The notes under the pieces: generated by a model
The model's input: the letters and a program-made list of their open reading frames with translations, nothing else
Database searches by the model: none
Told to the model about the DNA's origin: nothing
Assembly: GCA_021464415.1 (NCBI GenBank)
Contig: CM038464.1
Coordinates: 58,703,328 to 58,767,327, forward strand
Direction of reading: 5' to 3'
DNA from: Lonicera japonica
Lineage: Eukaryota > Streptophyta > Magnoliopsida > Dipsacales > Caprifoliaceae
DNA length: 64,000 nucleotides
Part shown: positions 45,910 through 57,785 of the stretch, one piece after another
Position numbering within the stretch: position 1 is the stretch's first letter
Layout of the letters: the number at the start of each line of letters is the position of its first letter
Made by a program: the position numbers and the translations under genes

Positions 45910-48145
45910 GATTTGCATTTCGAGTCAAAACTAGTTTTTCTTTCGTACCTAGATTGTACATTCATTGGTCTTGTTTTTGTAGTGTCTTGGTCTTATTTTT
46001 TTGAAGAGCGGTATAATTTTTATTATCCATTTTAGAATATTTTCACATAAATTTCAAAAATTAAAAAATGGATTTGAATTTTTTTAGTTGATCTTAAATG
46101 TTTTTTTTATGTGCTTTTATTTAGTTGATAGCTTATATTTGTCTAGATACAATCTTAACTCTTGTTTTACTTTTAATTTATATGTATAGATTTTTAATTC
46201 ATGTGAACACTTTGCTTGTTTTTGATTAGTTACATAGTTTGTTGTACTCCTTATTTGGAGAAAAACTTCTCTGGCACAGTTATTCCACAACAGCAATCCA
46301 CCTCAATATTTCAAACTAATCAAATTCTGCCACTTGTCAATTTTCTTTAAAATCATAATATAATTAAATACTCTCCTCCTCTCTCTCTCTCTGACGATAG
46401 AGGCGGCGACCACCACACCGACAAAGGTCAAAGGCGGAGTCGGGGTGCCACGGAGGTCGAAGGTGGAGCACGACGAAGCAGAGGGAGTGAGGTATTTCGA
46501 TTTAAGTCCGGCTGGTGGTGGTGTTGTTGTGGATTGGGTGCAACGGTAGAGTCTGGTGGATTGGGTGTGATGATGGGGATTGGTGTGATGGTGGAGTCTG
46601 GTTTGAGTCTAGCTATGGTGGTGGCGTTGGCAGTGGGTGGTTGTGGTTGATAGTAGGTGGTGACAGAGATGGAGAGAGATAGAGAGAGGAGGGTGTATAT
46701 AATTATATTGTGATTTTTAAAAAAAATTGACAAATGACAAAATTTAATTGACTTAAAATATTGAGATGATGCTGATGCAGAATAAACTGTTGCCGTTTTT
46801 CTCCCTTTGAGACTTTTTTAAAGTATTATTTTTCTTTTTCTCAATTATTTGTGGCCTTGATCCAAGCCATTAATTGAGCACATACATATATATACTCCAT
46901 CTCTCCTCTCCCATTTGAGCCTAAAGAGCCACAGCACACGCACACACTTTGAGCTCTAGAATTTTTGTATCTCTCTTTCTCTCTCATTTCTCTCTCTAGA
47001 TCTTTGAAAAACTAAAGTTCTTTTATGCTTTTCTTTTGTTTAAATCTAGAGATTTATTTTATTTTGGTTGTATATGCTTTTAAGATTCATCTCCTTCCTT
47101 GAGAGAGTGATTTGGGCATTGAAATCATTGCTTGGGGTTTTGTATTTTGGATTTGGGGTTTTGGAATCATAAATTTGAAGATCCGAAGTGTATTTTTGGC
47201 TATGTATCCGACTGTGGTGTGCTCGGTATTGTTGAGTGATTCGAATCTGTGTATATGAATCGGTGGTGCTCTATTTTGGACCTGCTGTGCATTTTTGGAT
47301 CAGATTTTGTGTGGACATTTCTTCATTAATTCAGGTATTATCGTTCTTAACTTTCTTGATCTGTTTATTGCTGAGCAAATTTATTTCTGCTGCTGCGAAT
47401 TTTGGTTTGTTCTTGGCTGTTTTTACTATTAAGTACTATTATATTTTGGCCTACGAATTCTAGCGTGTTGTATGCTCGAATTCAGTGCTATTTTAATCTA
47501 ATCTGAAGTATAGTATTGCTGTTATTTTTGCTGCTTCTAAATTCGTTTTTAAGTTGCAAAAATCTGTTGTACTTAACCTGCCTTTGGAGGATTGTTTTTT
47601 ATTGATTATTTGTGAGAAATCTATTCATGTGAGATTTGTTACATTTTTGATTTTGTTGGTGATCTATTGAGATAAATCTGGAACTTATAGATGCTAATAT
47701 TTTTGTTTTGAGCTTCATTGTGAATATTTGATTATTGTGAGGTTATCTCGGATAAATCTACTAGTGTTCGTTTAAGTTTATTGAGTCAGCTTGGTGAGGG
47801 AAGTGCGTACCCTTGGATTGTATGGGTTGTGCATTAGGATCCTTGTTATTCATTTTGTTCGTTTAAACTCTTGTAAAAAACTTTTAAATAGTGGATTTGT
47901 TTATGAGTTAGGGTTCCTCTGCGGATGTTTCTCTCACTTGAGAGTTTATCATGTGAAAAACCCTTGTCTTGCGATTGATTGATTAATTTATATTTTTTAG
48001 TTCATTAATTGCATCACTATCAGAAAAGGTTCTCAAGAATCTTGAAAAACTAAGTAAGCTTTTCTTAAAATTTGGTTTTGACATTTTAAAGGTAAACTTC
48101 TAGTTTATTTTATATTTGAAAAGGTAATCTATTGTGGGAATTTCA
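45910..48145 (+). mobile_element. Copia element P, 5' LTR (with TIR insertion)
   Basis: Matches the LTR copies at 49735-50147 and 54740-56398 in order, for example GTCAAAACTAGT, TAGTTGATAGCTT.TATTTGTC, GATCCAAGCCATTAATTGAG and TTCATTANTTGCATCACTATC. It ends GGGAATTTCA at 48145, followed by AGTGATATCAGAAG, a degraded initiator-tRNA primer-binding site. A 0.55-kb TIR element (46257-46804) splits it. The exact left border is uncertain by a few tens of bases. Confidence 0.7.
46257..46804. mobile_element. Long-TIR element (548 bp) inserted in the copia LTR
   Basis: The left 130 bp (GGAGAAAAAC..., CACTTGTCAATTTTCTTTAAAA, AATACTCTCCTCCTCTCTC) reappears inverted at the right end (reverse complement GGGAGAAAAACGGCAAC..., CATTTGTCAATTTTTTTTAA, ACACCCTCCTCTCTC). 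The same LTR at 55222 reads GTTATTTGAGACATTTTAAT straight through, giving the empty site. The target duplication seems to be only about 3 bp (TTT), so the superfamily is unclear. The interior is GGTGG-rich. Confidence 0.75.
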
Positions 48146-48206
48146 AGTGATATCAGAAGAGGTTTAAAAAAGGTTTAAACATCTTGTATGTTGAAATCCT
48201 TCACAA

Positions 48207-49080
48207 TGGAATTTTCGAAAGGTATTGATTCCACATTGGCTTTTACATCATGTTTTGATTCTGACTTGACAAAATTTGTTTAAAATAATGGTGAAAGTGA
48301 CTTAGATTCTCTTAATCAAGAACCTGCTATATTGTTTAAGCATTTTTAGAAAATTGTAAACTTCAGAAACAACATTTTTGCCGCTGAGCAAGGAAGACTT
48401 TTTATCAGAACAATTATTTTTCACATAATAGAAATGGACAAGGTAATTTTGTGCAAAATAAAAATAAAAATAAGTTTCAAAATAATTTTACACAAAATGG
48501 ATACAAGGACCTTATTCACATCCTATATTAAAAATGTAAGAAGTAGGGACATTATGCTAATAAGTGTCCTCACTCAGAATAAGGATTTTGATGATATTGA
48601 TGACATTATGAATGTTAATGCATGTGACACTTCTGATGTGGACAGTGATTTTGATGTGAATGTTAATTACATTGCTTTCATGAGTAGTGTAAGTTCTGAT
48701 AATGCTGAATCTGCTTCTAGTTGTTTTGATAATTCTGAAAATGAGTGTTCTGACGTGTTGAATTATAAAAAGATATATGCTTTAGAAACTAGAAAGTGTC
48801 TCAAACTTGGTAAAGCTAATAATAAACTTAATACCAAGATTGAGAACTTGAACACTCAAATAAAGTTGAGCGTCGAAGAGTCAATGATTCAATGTCAATC
48901 TTTTGAGCATGAAAAAGTGAAATTTCTTTCTTTCAAAATTAAAGAATTTGAAGGTTCAAACAATGTTTTGGAATAAAAATACAAGGTTGCTTTAGTCGAA
49001 AATAAAGAAACAAAATAGAAACTTTTAAGAGCTTTTAGAAAGTTAAATGATTTTGAAAAGTGATTAAAGAAACTTGAAAG
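48207..49080 (+). pseudogene. Copia gag of element P, internally deleted
   Basis: Begins MEFSKG like the gag of element M but jumps directly to IDSTLAFTSCFDSDLTKF, which in M comes only after the UBN2-type gag domain; about 230 codons are missing. Two stops follow. Downstream the frame at 48434-48976 has the degraded zinc-knuckle area (KNVRSRDIMLISVL in one frame, KKxGHYANKC in another) and an Asp/Ser-rich stretch (DTSDVDSDFDVNVNYIAFMS). No protease, integrase or RT follows before the 3' LTR. Confidence 0.7.
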
Positions 49081-49734
49081 TATTCTAAGTTCTCAAAAAG
49101 TGGTTTTTGATAAATCCGGATTGGGGTTCAAACCTATTTCGAGTTCTAAAGACAATGATAAAAGTAAAACTGTCTTTGTTAAGCAAAGTGATGTGGGAAC
49201 TTCTAATCAAACTCAAATCATTGTTCTCAAAAGAGAAAGACAATGAATTAGCCTTATTGTCCGAATTGTGACGTGTTTGGTCGTACTTTATCTTCTTGCT
49301 TTCGAATTCATAATAGACCGAACCGTGGATAGTTTCATTACAAGAAATACTTTGGATATTCTCATAAAAATTCCTTTGGGTACAATAAGAATTATTCAAA
49401 ACAAAATCCTAAAAGAGTAAGAAGAGATCATTTCTATCAAAATGGTAATAAGCAAATTAGTTTAAAGACATACAAAGCCATTAATTGGTAAATTTCATAT
49501 CTAATCTATTGTTTTACTGTTGAAAATATATTATTTCAGATTTGTTATTGCTGGAAATATGCACTGTTTAGGTAAGTTGTAAAAATGTTGTTATTAGATC
49601 GAGTTGTATTTTTACATTCAAGGGGAGTCTGTGGGGAGATGGACTTTGTTGTGGGGTAGATGGACTTTGTTGTGATCAAGAATTGATAGGCTAGGATGTA
49701 TTGGTCAAGAGAGTGAGTGCCAAATGGTTATTTG
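49081..49734 (+). other. Element P interior after gag, to the 3' LTR
   Basis: Degraded internal sequence with AAGTATTCTAAGTTCTCAAA shared with element M, then a purine tract with TTCAAGGGGAGTCTG near 49617 followed by LTR-like DNA. No pol domains seen. Confidence 0.5.
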
Positions 49735-50147
49735 GCCTACAGTATTTTGTAGCATTTCGCGTCAAAACTAATCCTTCTTTCGTGTCTAGATTCCACACCC
49801 CTTGGTCTTATTTTTGTAGAGTCTCGTCGTCTTATTTTTTTGAAAAGCGTGCCGTATTTGGGAAGAGGATTAAATGCGGCATTGTAAAAAGAACATGTAT
49901 AATTTTTATTATTTAATTTTTTTTAATTGATCTTAAATGTTTTTTTTTTATGTGCTTTTATTTAGTTGATAGCTTGTATTTGTCTAGATACAATCTTAGG
50001 CTCTTAGCCCTTGGTTTACTTTTAATCTAAGGTGTAGATTGTTGATCCATGTGAACATTTTGCTTGTTTTTTATTGGTTGCACATGTGGGTTTATTGTAT
50101 TGCTTATTTGAGACTTTTTAATGAGTTATTTAAAAAAATTTACGCAT
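49735..50147 (+). mobile_element. Copia element P, truncated 3' LTR
   Basis: Starts near GGCCTACAGTATTTTGTAGC and follows the 5' part of the LTR as far as ACTTTTTAATGAGTTATT. It then breaks and the sequence turns into an inverted LTR of element M, so about 1.3 kb of the LTR is missing. Confidence 0.65.
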
Positions 50148-51168
50148 CTGAGTGTGACTTGTGATTTTGAAAACCCCAAATTTCGAATTCAAGCCTAAGC
50201 AACAATTTCACACAAAGAATAATCAAGATTATCACACAAATCACTATTTCAAGTTAAGAGATGGATATTCAAAGTGTATCTATCAATAATCAAGCAACTT
50301 TATAGATTAAAACACTATAAAACCTAAGAACCTGTGTTTTTCAATCTATTTTAGAGAAAGATGGAAAAAACGAATGAGAGAGAAGAAGAGAAAAACTAGG
50401 GCTCAAATTTTCTTTTTTGTGTATGCATGTGTTTAGTGCCGCAGCTCTAGGGCACAAGAGTGATATTATATATATGTGCGTGTGTGGAATAGATGGTTAA
50501 GATCATTTCAATCCAATGGTCAAAAAGAAAGGAGAAATATATATGTATTAACTCATTTAAAAAAGGTCTCAAACTTGTGCAATCAGTTAAAAATTAGCAA
50601 AGTGTTCACATGAATCAACAATTACACCATAGATTAAAAATAAATCAAGGGCAATTAACATCATAATAAAAGCACAGAAGCCCTTTTAAAAAGCAACACT
50701 TATTAATATTTTTTTTAAAAAAAATCCATTTTAAAATTTTTTGGAACTTATGCAAAAATATACTAAAATGGATAATAAAAATTATACTTGTTCTTTTTAC
50801 TGCGCTGCATTTAATCCTCTTCTTGAATACGGCTTCAAACACACTTTAAAAAATAAGACCGAGGGGTGTGCAATTTTAGACACGAAGGAAGGACTAATTC
50901 TAGACCGAGGGGTGTTTAGAAGCCACTTTTTGAGAACTTAGAATACTTTCTAAGTTTTTTTTATCCCTTTTCAAAGTCATTTAACTTTTTAAAAGCACTT
51001 TGTAAGTTATTATTTTGTTTCTTCATTTTCAATTAGAGAAACTTTTATTTTTGTTCCAAAACATAGTTAGAATCTTTCAATTCTTTTACTTTTGAAAGAA
51101 ACTTCACTTTTTCATGCTTAAAAGTTTGACACTAAATAATTGACTGTTCCACACTAAACTTTTTTTGT

Positions 51169-52608
51169 TCAAGTTCTCAATTTTGGTATTAAGCTTATTA
51201 ATGGAAGTTTGAAACTAATTATAGTTTTTAAAGCATATATCTTTTTATAATTCAACACATTAGAACATTCATTTTCAGAATTATCAGAACAACTAGATGC
51301 AGATTCAACATTATCAAAACTTACACTACTCATGAAAGCAATGTAATTAACATTAGCATCTGAATCATTATCCAAATCAGAAGTATCACAGGCATTAACA
51401 TTCATAGTGTCATCAATATCATCAAAATCCCTATTCTAATTATTTCTAGAGGGACACTTAGTTGCATAATGGCTATACTTCTTACACTTTCTACATTGGA
51501 TGTGACCAAGTTCCTTGTATCCATTTTGTGCGAAATTATTTTGAAATTGATTTTTATTTTTATTTTGCACAAAATTTCTTTGTCCATTTCGCATAGTGGC
51601 CATACTTCTTACACTTTTTACATTGGATGTGACTAAGGTCCTTGTATCCATTTTGTGTGGAATTATTTTGAAATTGAAATTGATTTGTATTTTTATTTTG
51701 CACAAATTTTCTTTGTCCATTTCTATCATGTGGAAAAGAATTGTTCTGATACAAACACCTTCCTTGTTTTGCGACAAAAGTGTTTATGAACTTGACAATT
51801 TTCTTAAAATGCTTAGACAATTTCGCAAGTTCTTGATCAAGAGAGTAAGTCAATTTCACTATTATATTAAACAATTTTTGTCAATTTAGGATCAAAAGAT
51901 GATGTAAAAGCCAATGTGGAATCAATACTTTGATTTTTATTTTTACCTCTGAGATTTTTTTAAATCCAGTTCCATTTCAAAAACTGTAAGTTTACTTGAT
52001 AAAATCTCGAGAGAAAATGTGTTAAAATCATTCGACTCTTCAATAGCATATTTTTTTGGTTCAAATTTATCGATCAATGATCTCAATATTTTTAAAACAA
52101 TTTCAAAATCAGAGTATTTTATTCTATTGGCAACAAGTTTGTTGACTAAATTAGTTATCCTCAAGTAAAACTCATCATATTTTTCATTTTCCTCCATCAT
52201 AAAAGTGTGAAATTGATTTACCAACATTTGGACTTTTGACCGCTTTACATTTTCATCACCTTTATGGGCTTTTATCAAAATATTTCATGCTTCTTTTGAA
52301 GTTTTACAAGTGGAGATTCTTTTGAATTCAGATTCACCAACAGCCATAAAAATAGCATTTTTACCCTTATTATTGGATTGAGAGCTTGATTTCTCATCGG
52401 CTGTCCATTCAGACATTGGTTCAGGTTTAATTATTGCATCAGTACCAGTCCTAATAGTTTTAGTAGGAGATGTGTATTTAGCCTCAACCATAAACCAAAC
52501 TTCATCTCCTAGAGCTTGTAAAAAGGTAGCCGTACATACTTTCTCATATTGAAAATTGTTTCCATCAAAAGTTGGCGGACAATTCAAAGTTCCTTTTGAG
52601 AATTCCAT
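51169..52608 (-). pseudogene. Copia gag of element M (UBN2-type) with duplicated zinc knuckle
   Basis: Starts MEFSKGTLNCPPTFDGNNFQ. The UBN2/retrotran_gag_2 region follows: KRSKVQMLVNQFHTFMMEEN, EFYLRITNLVNKLVANRI, IVLKILRSLIDKFEPKKYAI. An in-frame TGA after TCKTSKEA (52285) replaces the usual Trp. Further frameshifts occur near 51930 and 51590. The zinc-knuckle stretch is present twice: IQCKKCKKYGHYA and IQCRKCKKYSHYATKCP, each preceded by NGQRKFVQNKN-like sequence, from a tandem duplication of about 130 bp. The Asp/Ser-rich tail (DTSDLDNDSDANVNYIAFMS) matches element P. Gag would build the cytoplasmic particle. Confidence 0.8.
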
Positions 52609-52677
52609 TGTAAATATTTTGAAAAATAGAGAAGGATTTTAAAATACAAGATGTTTAAACTTTTTTTAGTATAACCA

Positions 52678-52689
52678 CCTCTGATACCA
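52678..52689 (-). other. Primer-binding site of copia element M
   Basis: On the minus strand TGGTATCAGAGG follows the LTR end (AATTTCA plus AG), matching the 3' end of initiator Met-tRNA at most positions. It fixes the LTR border. Confidence 0.7.
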
Positions 52690-53950
52690 CTTGAAATTCC
52701 TACAATGGATTCCCTAAAAATAATATAAACTATAGGTTTACTTTAATAAGCATGTCAAATCTTAATTTTAAGAAAAGTGTACTTAATTTTTAAGATTTTT
52801 AAAAACCTTTTGTGATGGTGATGTAATTAATGAACTAAAAATAGAAATTTATCAATCACATGGTAAATTCTCAATTGAGAGAGACATCAGGAACCCTACC
52901 TAAGAACAAAATCCACTATATAAAAAGTTTTTACAAAGAGTTTCAACAGACAAAAGGAATACATGAAGACCATAATGCACATCTCATACACACTAAATGG
53001 TACATAAATTCTTTCACCAAGCCGACTCAATAAACTCAAACTTACAATAGAGGATTTTCGAGATAACCTCACCAACCAAGAATCAAAATAAACGAATAAG
53101 CTCAACCAACAGAGGTATATTCCATAAGTTCCAAATTTGGTAAACTTAAAAGTTTCAAAAGATTTTGCACAAACAAATTACTAACACCATAATTAGGTAA
53201 GAATATGATAGAACTTTACAAACCAAATCACATATGAACAAAATCCTAACAAATGATCAATAAAAGAGTCTTTAAAAGACAACATATTTATGACAATTTT
53301 TTCTCACAAAAATAGCTTTTAAAAAACAACAAATAACAGTTTATATGAATTGTTTTTTAGAGCAACAAATAGCAGCAAAATTAATAGTTCAGAACAGATT
53401 TACGCAGCAATAAACAACAGTAATAACAGCAATAAAAACAGATTATATGGACTGTTTTCACAGTAATTAATAACCAAATAGAATCTGATTTTTTGCAGGA
53501 AAAATTAACAGCAATGAGAGCTTATAACCAACAATTTTCATATTCATTTTATACTAAAACTTAGTACACAAAACACACAAAATCTTAATTATAAGAACAC
53601 ATTCATCCAGCAAAAACAACAGTGGCAGCAGCAAATTCAACACCCAAAATATGATAAATCTTGCATATAAAATAACAAAAAGGTTAAGAACAATTTTACC
53701 CAGTTTTAAGAAATGCCCACTGCAAAAATAAAAAGATAGAACTTGAAATTCAGAGGAGAAAAGCTTCCAAAGATCAAGACCAAATCCACAGCAGTTCCAA
53801 ACAAAATTACATAGCAGTGCAGACAAATTCGATTGTGACTTACAATTTCGAAAACCCAAATTTCAAATTCAAGCCCAAGCAACAATTTCACACAAAGAAT
53901 AATCAAGATTATTACACAAATTACTCTACCAAGTTAAGCGATGGATATTC

Positions 53951-54558
53951 TGTAAATCCCACATCGAAAAGTGGGGGAAACCTTGAGACCCATATATGTA
54001 AACCTTGGTGCCTAACTAAGCGTGAGGCCTTTTGGGTGGTAAGCTACTAAGAACAAAACCGTGAGGGGTATGATGGACTGGCCCTGAGGGGTTGCAGGTC
54101 GCTTTCGCCCAAAGCGGACAATATCACACTGGCATGGAACCGGGTTGTTACAAATGGTATCAGAGTGGACCCCACAGAGTACAGTGTGCCGACAGGATGT
54201 CGGTCCCCTTGAGAGGGGATGATGTAAATCCCACATCGAAAAGTCGGGAAAACCTTGAGACGGCATGGGACCGGGGCATTACAAATGGTATCAAAGCGGA
54301 CCCCACAGAGTACAGTGTGCCGACGAGGATGTCGGTCCCCTTGAGGGGGGAGGATGTAAATCCCACATCGAAAAGTCGGGAAAACCTTGAGACCCATATA
54401 TGTGAACTTTGGTGCCTAACTAAGTGTGAGGCCTTTTGGGGGGTGAGCCATGTCAAGAACAAAATCGTGAGGGGTCTGATGGACTGGCCCTGAGGGGTTG
54501 CATGTCGCTTTTGCCCAAAGCGGACAATATCACACTAGCATAGGACCGGGGCGTTACA
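53951..54558 (+). mobile_element. TRIM retrotransposon with three LTRs and two internal domains
   Basis: LTR1 53951-54152 starts TGTAAATCCCACATCGAAAA and ends GTTGTTACA. The internal part begins AATGGTATCAGAGTGG (primer-binding site) and ends in the purine tract GAGAGGGGATGA. LTR2 54223-54283 is only 61 bp, with the middle deleted. A second internal part (AATGGTATCAAAGCGG ... TTGAGGGGGGAGGA) follows. LTR3 54355-54558 starts TGTAAATCCCACATCG and ends GCGTTACA. No protein is encoded. The element sits in the 5' LTR of copia M: flanks GGATATTC and GTGTATC are continuous in the other LTR copy at about 50270. No 5-bp target duplication remains. Confidence 0.9.
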
Positions 54559-54739
54559 GTGTATCTATTAATAATCAAGCAACTTTCTAGATTAACACAC
54601 TATAAAAACTCAGAACTTGTGTTCTATAATCTATTCTAGAGAGAGATGGAAAAATGAATGATAAAGAAGTTGAGAAAAACTAGGGCTCAAATTTTTGTGT
54701 GTGTATGCGTGTCTCGAAATGTCCAAAGGGGGAGATTAT

Positions 54740-55295
54740 ACGTGCCATTCTTCGGCCTACAGTATTTTGGAGCATTTTGAGGCAAAACTAGTCCTTTTTT
54801 TGTGTCTAGATTGCACACCCGTCGGTCTTGTTTTTGTAGAGTCTCGGTCTTATTTGAAGAGCGTTTGAGGCTGTATCCGAGAAGAGGATTACATGCAGTC
54901 TCAGTCTTATTTTTTTGAAGAGCATTTGAAGCCGTATCCGCGAAGAGGATTAAATGCAGTGCGGTAAAAAGAACGGGTATATTTTTTATTATCCATTTTA
55001 GTATATTTTAACATAAGTTCCAAAAATTAAAAAATGGGTTTTTTTTTTTTTTAATTGATCTTAAATGTTTTTTTTATGTGCTTTTATTTAGTTGATAGCT
55101 TGTATTTGTCTAGATACAATCTTAGCCCTTAGTTTACTTTTAATCTATGGTGTAGATTGTTGATCCATGTTAACACTTTGATTGTTTTTGATTGGTTTCA
55201 CATGTGAGTTTATTGTACTCGTTATTTGAGACATTTTAATGAGTTATTTTTCTTTTCTCATTTATTTGTGGCCTTGATCCAAGCCATTAATTGAG

Positions 55296-55327
<32 letters not shown>

Positions 55328-56398
55328 GATATATCTCCCATTTGAGCCCTGAGAGCCACAACACGTAGCACATACACTTTGAGCCTTAGAATTTTCGTAT
55401 CTCTCTCTCGATTGAAGAACTAAAGTTCTTTTATGATTTTCTTTTGTTTAAATCTAGAGATATATTTGATTTTAGTTGTATAAGCTTTTAAGATTGATCT
55501 TCTTCCTTGAGAGAGTGATTTGGGCGTTGAAATCATTACTTGGGGTTTTGGAATCATAAATTTAAAGATCCGAAGTGTAATTTTGGCGATGTATTCGACT
55601 GTGGTGTGCTCGATATTGTTGAGTGTTTTGAATTGGCTGAAAATCTGTTGCTGTTTTTGCTATTTCCGGAAAATCTGATTATGTATAGTATTATTGCTGT
55701 GAAATTTCTGTTGCGAAAACTGTTTATATAAATTATTTTTGAAGCTGTTTTTATGCTGGAAAAACTGAATGTAAACTGTTTTATTTGGCTGCATTTTTTT
55801 TTTGTTTTGATTGTTCTTTGTGCTAAATAAATCCGTTTTTAAGTTGCAAAAATCTGTCATACTTAACAAGCCGTTTGAGGATTTTTTTTATTGATTATTT
55901 ATGAGAAATCTATTCATGTGGGATTTGTTACTTTGTTGATTTTGTTGGTGATCTATTGAGATAAATCTGGAACTTATGGATACTTATATTTTTGTTTGAG
56001 CTTCATTGTGAATATTTAATTCTTGTGAGGTTATTTAGGATAAATCTACTAGTGTTCATTTGAGTTTATTAAGTCGGCTTGGTGAGGGAAGTGTGTACCC
56101 TTGGATTGTATGGGTTGTGCATTAGGGTTCTTGTTATTCCTTTTGTTTGTTTAAACTCTTGTAAAAACTTTTAAATAGTGGATTTTGTTACGAGGTGGGG
56201 TTCCTCCGCGGATGCTTCTCTTACTTGGGAGTTTATCACGTGAAAAACTCTTGTCTTGTGATTGATTGATTAATTTATATTTTTTAGTTCATTAGTTGCA
56301 TCACTATCAGAAAAGGTTTTCAAGAATCTTGAAAACTAAGTTAGCTTTTCTTAAAATTTAGTTTTAACATTATAAAGGTAAACATCTAGTTTCGGGAT
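54740..56398 (+). mobile_element. Third copia LTR (plus strand), 3'-truncated
   Basis: Preceded by a purine tract, CCAAAGGGGGAGA (54721-54733), as for a 3' LTR. It follows the LTR of P from GGCCTACAGTATTTTGG to AAAGGTAAACATCTAGTTT and then stops about 40 bp short of the LTR end. It contains a locally duplicated TCTTATTT..GAAGAGC stretch (54847-54940). It also provides the empty site for the TIR element in P's LTR. Confidence 0.7.
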
Positions 56399-56419
56399 TT
56401 TTTAAATTGTTCTTTTATG

Positions 56420-57694
56420 GGGGTGTATTCAATTTAGATTTTATAGAATTTTTTTGGATTTCAAAACTGAATGGATATTCAATTGGGATTTAAAAAAGTC
56501 TTTTTAAATCTTATGATATTCAAAACTCAATAAACTTTGAAAGATTTTATAGGTGGATAGATTTTGATGGATTTGGGGGTGTTTTTATGCATAACAAATC
56601 CATCAACAAATTTTCTCTTCAAGTGAAAAGTTTCACATGGATTTCTTTTCCATCTTTCTCCCAACTCTAGGTATTATTTCTTCTTATCTCTATAATTTAT
56701 TAAGCTCTTCCACTCCATACTCTCTGTCTAAAACCTTTTTTTTTTCAAATTATATGTATTATTTTTTCTTCGTCTTTATAATCTATTTAAATCTCTTTAA
56801 TTCATTCACTCTATCTAAAGCCTTTTTTTCGATTTAGATATTGCTACTTTGAAAGTTTTAATTATTTAATTAGTCATATTCTTCCTAAACTATAGAGATG
56901 TCGCCTCCTTTATTTTTTCTCTCCCATTTTATGAATTTTTTTAAACATAAGATGAAAATCGAATATAAATGGCAAAAAACTCAATCCATCGGGTTTTTAA
57001 ATTCGATCTAAACTGTTTGCGGTGGATTTATAATTTACTTATTACTAAAGTTGTAATCATTTTTTTTATTATTTATCCTTTGATTTTTTATTATAACTAG
57101 TTTTTATATACGTGCGTTGCACGTGATTGTAGTGCTTGACAAATGTCATTAAGTCTATTAATGAATATGTATATACTAAAAATTGAATAATTAGTATGAA
57201 ATAAAAATAATAATAACATATTAACAAAACATAGTATCAAGTGTAAAATTCAATTAATGATTATAAGAGAATCATAAAAATTTGTTGCATTGAATTTTTT
57301 TAGTAAATAGGTGGCCATAAAATAATAAAAATATAAATTAAGAGGACAATAATGAGAATGAAGGGAGTTATGATAATTATAATAATGTTTGAATGTAGTA
57401 GTATGAATTTGTATAATGTATTTCGTTAATTGTATTTATATTTTTGATAATGTTATTTTAAACTTGTAATTAATTTATTTTATTGTTTGTCGTTTGATTT
57501 TTTATTTCTTTGATGGATTTATTAAAATTTGCAGAAATTCATGGACTTATTAAAATATGCATAAATCCAAAAGAATTGATGCATTAAAATATATCAGATT
57601 TTTTAAGGATTTAAAACAATTTATTGACTTAAAATAATTCACGGATTTTAAAAAGTCAGTTAAAGTCTTTTAAAATCTGAATTGAATACACCCC
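56420..57694. mobile_element. TIR element (about 1.28 kb) with GGGGTGTATTCAATT ends
   Basis: The left end GGGGTGTATTCAATTTAGAT matches the reverse complement of the right end, GGGGTGTATTCAATTCAGAT, and similarity continues about 10 bp further. Subterminal TATTCAATT words repeat near the left end. No transposase and no clear target duplication. The 66-codon ORF at 56637-56837 is composition-driven. Confidence 0.7.
57097..57480 (-). mobile_element. Helitron-like 3' end nested in the TIR element
   Basis: On the minus strand the sequence ends CTAG followed by T (57100-57097). About 9 bp inside is a hairpin, ACGTGC-AAC-GCACGT (57124-57110). This is the classic Helitron terminus. The other end (expected TC) was not found. 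An imperfect direct repeat around CGTTTGATTTTTTATT (57047-57095 and 57462-57508) flanks the region. Confidence 0.4.
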
Positions 57695-57785
57695 TTTAGA
57701 GTTTCATTATTTTGTAATTATTTTTTAAATATAAAAAGTAGTTAAAGTAGGATTTAAGTAGATTTCTTGTCCATGGAGAAAATAT

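Larger units (their letters stand above)
50148..54725 (-). mobile_element. Copia element M, inverted relative to P, pol-deleted
   Basis: On the minus strand: a 5' LTR (about 54725-52692, split by a TRIM), the primer-binding site TGGTATCAGAGG just inside at 52689-52678, gag (52608-51169), then a direct jump from gag into the 3' LTR (about 50905-50148). The gag-LTR junction near 50935 shows that protease, integrase, RT and RNase H are all deleted. The 3' LTR is cut at its inner end where it meets the truncated LTR of P. Confidence 0.75.

Noticed and set aside
54012..54493. ORFs of 84-133 codons on both strands
   Set aside because: They lie in the LTRs and internal domain of a TRIM, which encodes no protein.
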